Of a stretch of DNA of 42,679 bases, positions 42,201 to 42,679 are shown piece after piece; position 1 is the stretch's first letter, and each line of letters starts with the position of its first letter. The stretch lies in NCBI GenBank assembly GCA_017303485.1, contig JAFLCY010000026.1, forward strand, positions 1 through 42,679, given 5' to 3'. A program made the position numbers and the translations under genes. Below the pieces are notes generated by a model. It was not told the origin of the DNA. It did not search any database and was given only the letters and a program-made list of their open reading frames with translations. The DNA is from Rhodobacterales bacterium (GTDB lineage Bacteria > Pseudomonadota > Alphaproteobacteria > Rhodobacterales > Rhodobacteraceae).

Positions 42201-42679
42201 CTGGCGGCCTGCGCAAGGATCGCTGCCGGGATCGCCAGGCTGCGGTCATAGTCGCGCGCCGTGGCGGCGAGGGCGCCCCGGTAGACCAGTGTCTCGGCGT
42301 CGGACAGCGGGGACAGGCTGGCGAGATCGGCGTCGGGATGTGTCGCCATCTCGGTCAGCAGGCGGGTGATCCGGGCGGCCAGCTTGGCGGCTTCCGGGGC
42401 GGACACCTGCGTCGCGTCGTGCCAGAGCGCGTTGTCCGAAAGGGTGACTGCCGTGCCCGCAAGCGGTTCCGCGCCTTCCGTCACAGCCAATCCTGACGGG
42501 GTGACGGCCGTCAGCGCAGGTTCACGCAGGGCGAGATCGGCGGCAAGACCGGTAGCGACGCCGGCAGCCTGCAGCGCCTTTGCTACCTTCGCCTCGGCGG
42601 CCATGACCGGGCCGGTGGCCTCCAGCCGCACGGGCACCCAGGGCAGCACATGGCCGGGCGCGGAGTCATGCCCCGAGGC
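39254..42679 (-). CDS. NRPS with luciferase-like monooxygenase inserted in the adenylation domain (5' end outside window)
   Basis: At least 1,141 residues, open through the right edge, so the N-terminus is missing. Adenylation motifs: LTYADLAARA, LAGAAYVPMDPAYPADRL, YVIYTSGSTGRPKGVVVTH and SFDISVLELFW. A FMN-dependent luciferase-like monooxygenase of the MupA/Atu3671 type is then inserted (about 41548-40540): MEFSVYYWGNDDLPGPSKY, FCAVWTPERHFHAFGGPYPN, RAGMAFASGWQPDDFVL. The adenylation domain resumes with NMYGPTETTIWSS, GELWIGGEGVAQGYFQRPD, YRTGDLV, IRGHRIELGEIEAAL and the catalytic Lys in NGKIDRKAM. A carrier domain (DNFFTLGGHSLLAVQ, Ser) ends the chain, with no thioesterase. It would activate, load and oxidise one amino acid. 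About 150 visible residues before A1 are unassigned. Confidence 0.92.
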   Translation of the reverse strand, partial: ASGHDSAPGHVLPWVPVRLEATGPVMAAEAKVAKALQAAGVATGLAADLALREPALTAVTPSGLAVTEGAEPLAGTAVTLSDNALWHDATQVSAPEAAKLAARITRLLTEMATHPDADLASLSPLSDAETLVYRGALAATARDYDRSLAIPAAILAQAARTPDALAVIAGEAKLTYADLAARAARIAHTLKDMGVGKGSLVGLACRRTTDMVAGALGIQLAGAAYVPMDPAYPADRLALYAEDSGCPVIVTEDAVAGALPKGPALLVLDTDPRLAATPTTPPSGPAAEDPAYVIYTSGSTGRPKGVVVTHRNALNFFAGMDDVLGTDPGTWLAVTSLSFDISVLELFWTLTNGFTVVLADDSARVRPSGATGVSARGMEFSVYYWGNDDLPGPSKYELLLEGAKFADANGFCAVWTPERHFHAFGGPYPNPAVTGAAAAALTKNIGVRAGSIVAPLHHPARIAEEWAVIDNLTNGRAGMAFASGWQPDDFVLRPENTPPANRQALFDALDQVRRLWRGEAVEFPRKDGTPFAVKTQPRPVSAEVAAWVTTAGNPETWREAGRAGANVLTHLLGQSIAEVADKVKLYRKALAEAGHDPARFKVTLMLHTYLAADRETAREVAREPMKSYLRSAAGLIKQYAWAFPAFKKPQGMTNPMDIDLGSLAPDELEAILDFAFLRYFDDSGLFGTVEDAVKRVEELKAIDIDEVACLIDYGIPTPVVLEGLKPVAEVLRLTNAGGDTGETMAGLIQRHGVTHLQCTPSMARMLAEDDGARAALKGLKRMLVGGEALMGRLAGDLASLTGAPVLNMYGPTETTIWSSVEATTGAEGVVNIGQPIANTSLYVLDEAQAPVSSDAEGELWIGGEGVAQGYFQRPDLTADRFRPDPFAGAGRMYRTGDLVRRRDDGKLDYLGRADFQVKIRGHRIELGEIEAALEAAAGIRQAVVIAREDQPGDVRLVGYVTADGMIDEQALKANLGAHLPEVMVPAHIVKLDAMPLTPNGKIDRKAMPAPFATAPVVATPVALEGGIEETIAAVWARVLGVPQVGRSDNFFTLGGHSLLAVQAHREMKVALNSDRLAITDIFRFPVVSALAAHLGKSLPAPSTAANASSPTATAPDGAADGRMDAMARRRAMREAREKALG

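Overview
The window is GC-rich alphaproteobacterial chromosome, most likely from the Rhodobacteraceae (Rhodobacter/Paracoccus/Roseobacter-type). Supporting this are the hisB-H-A-F-E gene order, many four-base ATGA stop/start overlaps, an Lrp/LysE pair, and an NRPS of the luciferase-like-monooxygenase (MupA/Atu3671) type. Names come from reading motifs by eye; no database search was run.

Layout. (1) 1-3131 is ordinary chromosome: the 5' end of an IS5-type transposase at the left edge, a divergent Lrp-type regulator/LysE exporter pair, and a two-gene operon of a dimethylargininase-like enzyme and a DxD glycosyltransferase-like protein. (2) 3132-13897 is an integrated element of about 10.7 kb, bounded by a 19-bp direct repeat that covers the 3' end of tRNA-Tyr. 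It carries a tyrosine integrase, two unrecognised small or regulatory genes, an iteron-like AT-rich patch and an almost complete HK97-type head and packaging set (large terminase, HNH nuclease, neck proteins, capsid, protease, connector, portal). I see no long tail, tape-measure, baseplate, lysis or lysogeny-repressor gene. This is the layout of a capsid-forming phage satellite (cf-PICI type), not of a complete prophage. (3) 13881-22169 is housekeeping: tRNA-Tyr, rlmB, a CoA-binding protein and the histidine genes hisB, H, A, F, E on the minus strand. Unrelated plus-strand genes (membrane protein, DUF2147 protein, EamA transporter, VOC protein) interrupt the his series. Two copies of a double-hairpin repeat lie here. 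(4) 22409 to the right edge is an exopolysaccharide locus. It holds a GDP-mannose enzyme, an initiating sugar-phosphate transferase, an ABC flippase-like exporter, a Wzy/O-antigen-ligase-like membrane protein, five glycosyltransferases, a beta-barrel protein and a Wza-type export protein. An operon of SGNH hydrolase, phosphopantetheinyl transferase and an NRPS with a monooxygenase inserted in its adenylation domain is attached to it.

How the genes fit together. In the island the integrase would excise and insert the element at tRNA-Tyr, and the minus-strand operon would build and fill a small capsid that must borrow a helper phage's tail. In the right third, ManC supplies GDP-mannose, the ExoY-like transferase primes undecaprenyl phosphate, and the glycosyltransferases extend the unit. 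The ABC and Wzy-like proteins would flip and polymerise it, and the Wza-like protein and barrel would export it. The NRPS module, its activating transferase and the SGNH enzyme look like a side branch that makes an oxidised amino-acyl group, possibly to decorate the polymer. That last link is inference.

The strongest candidates for something new are the tail-less capsid island at tRNA-Tyr and the NRPS-monooxygenase/PPTase/SGNH operon inside an exopolysaccharide cluster.
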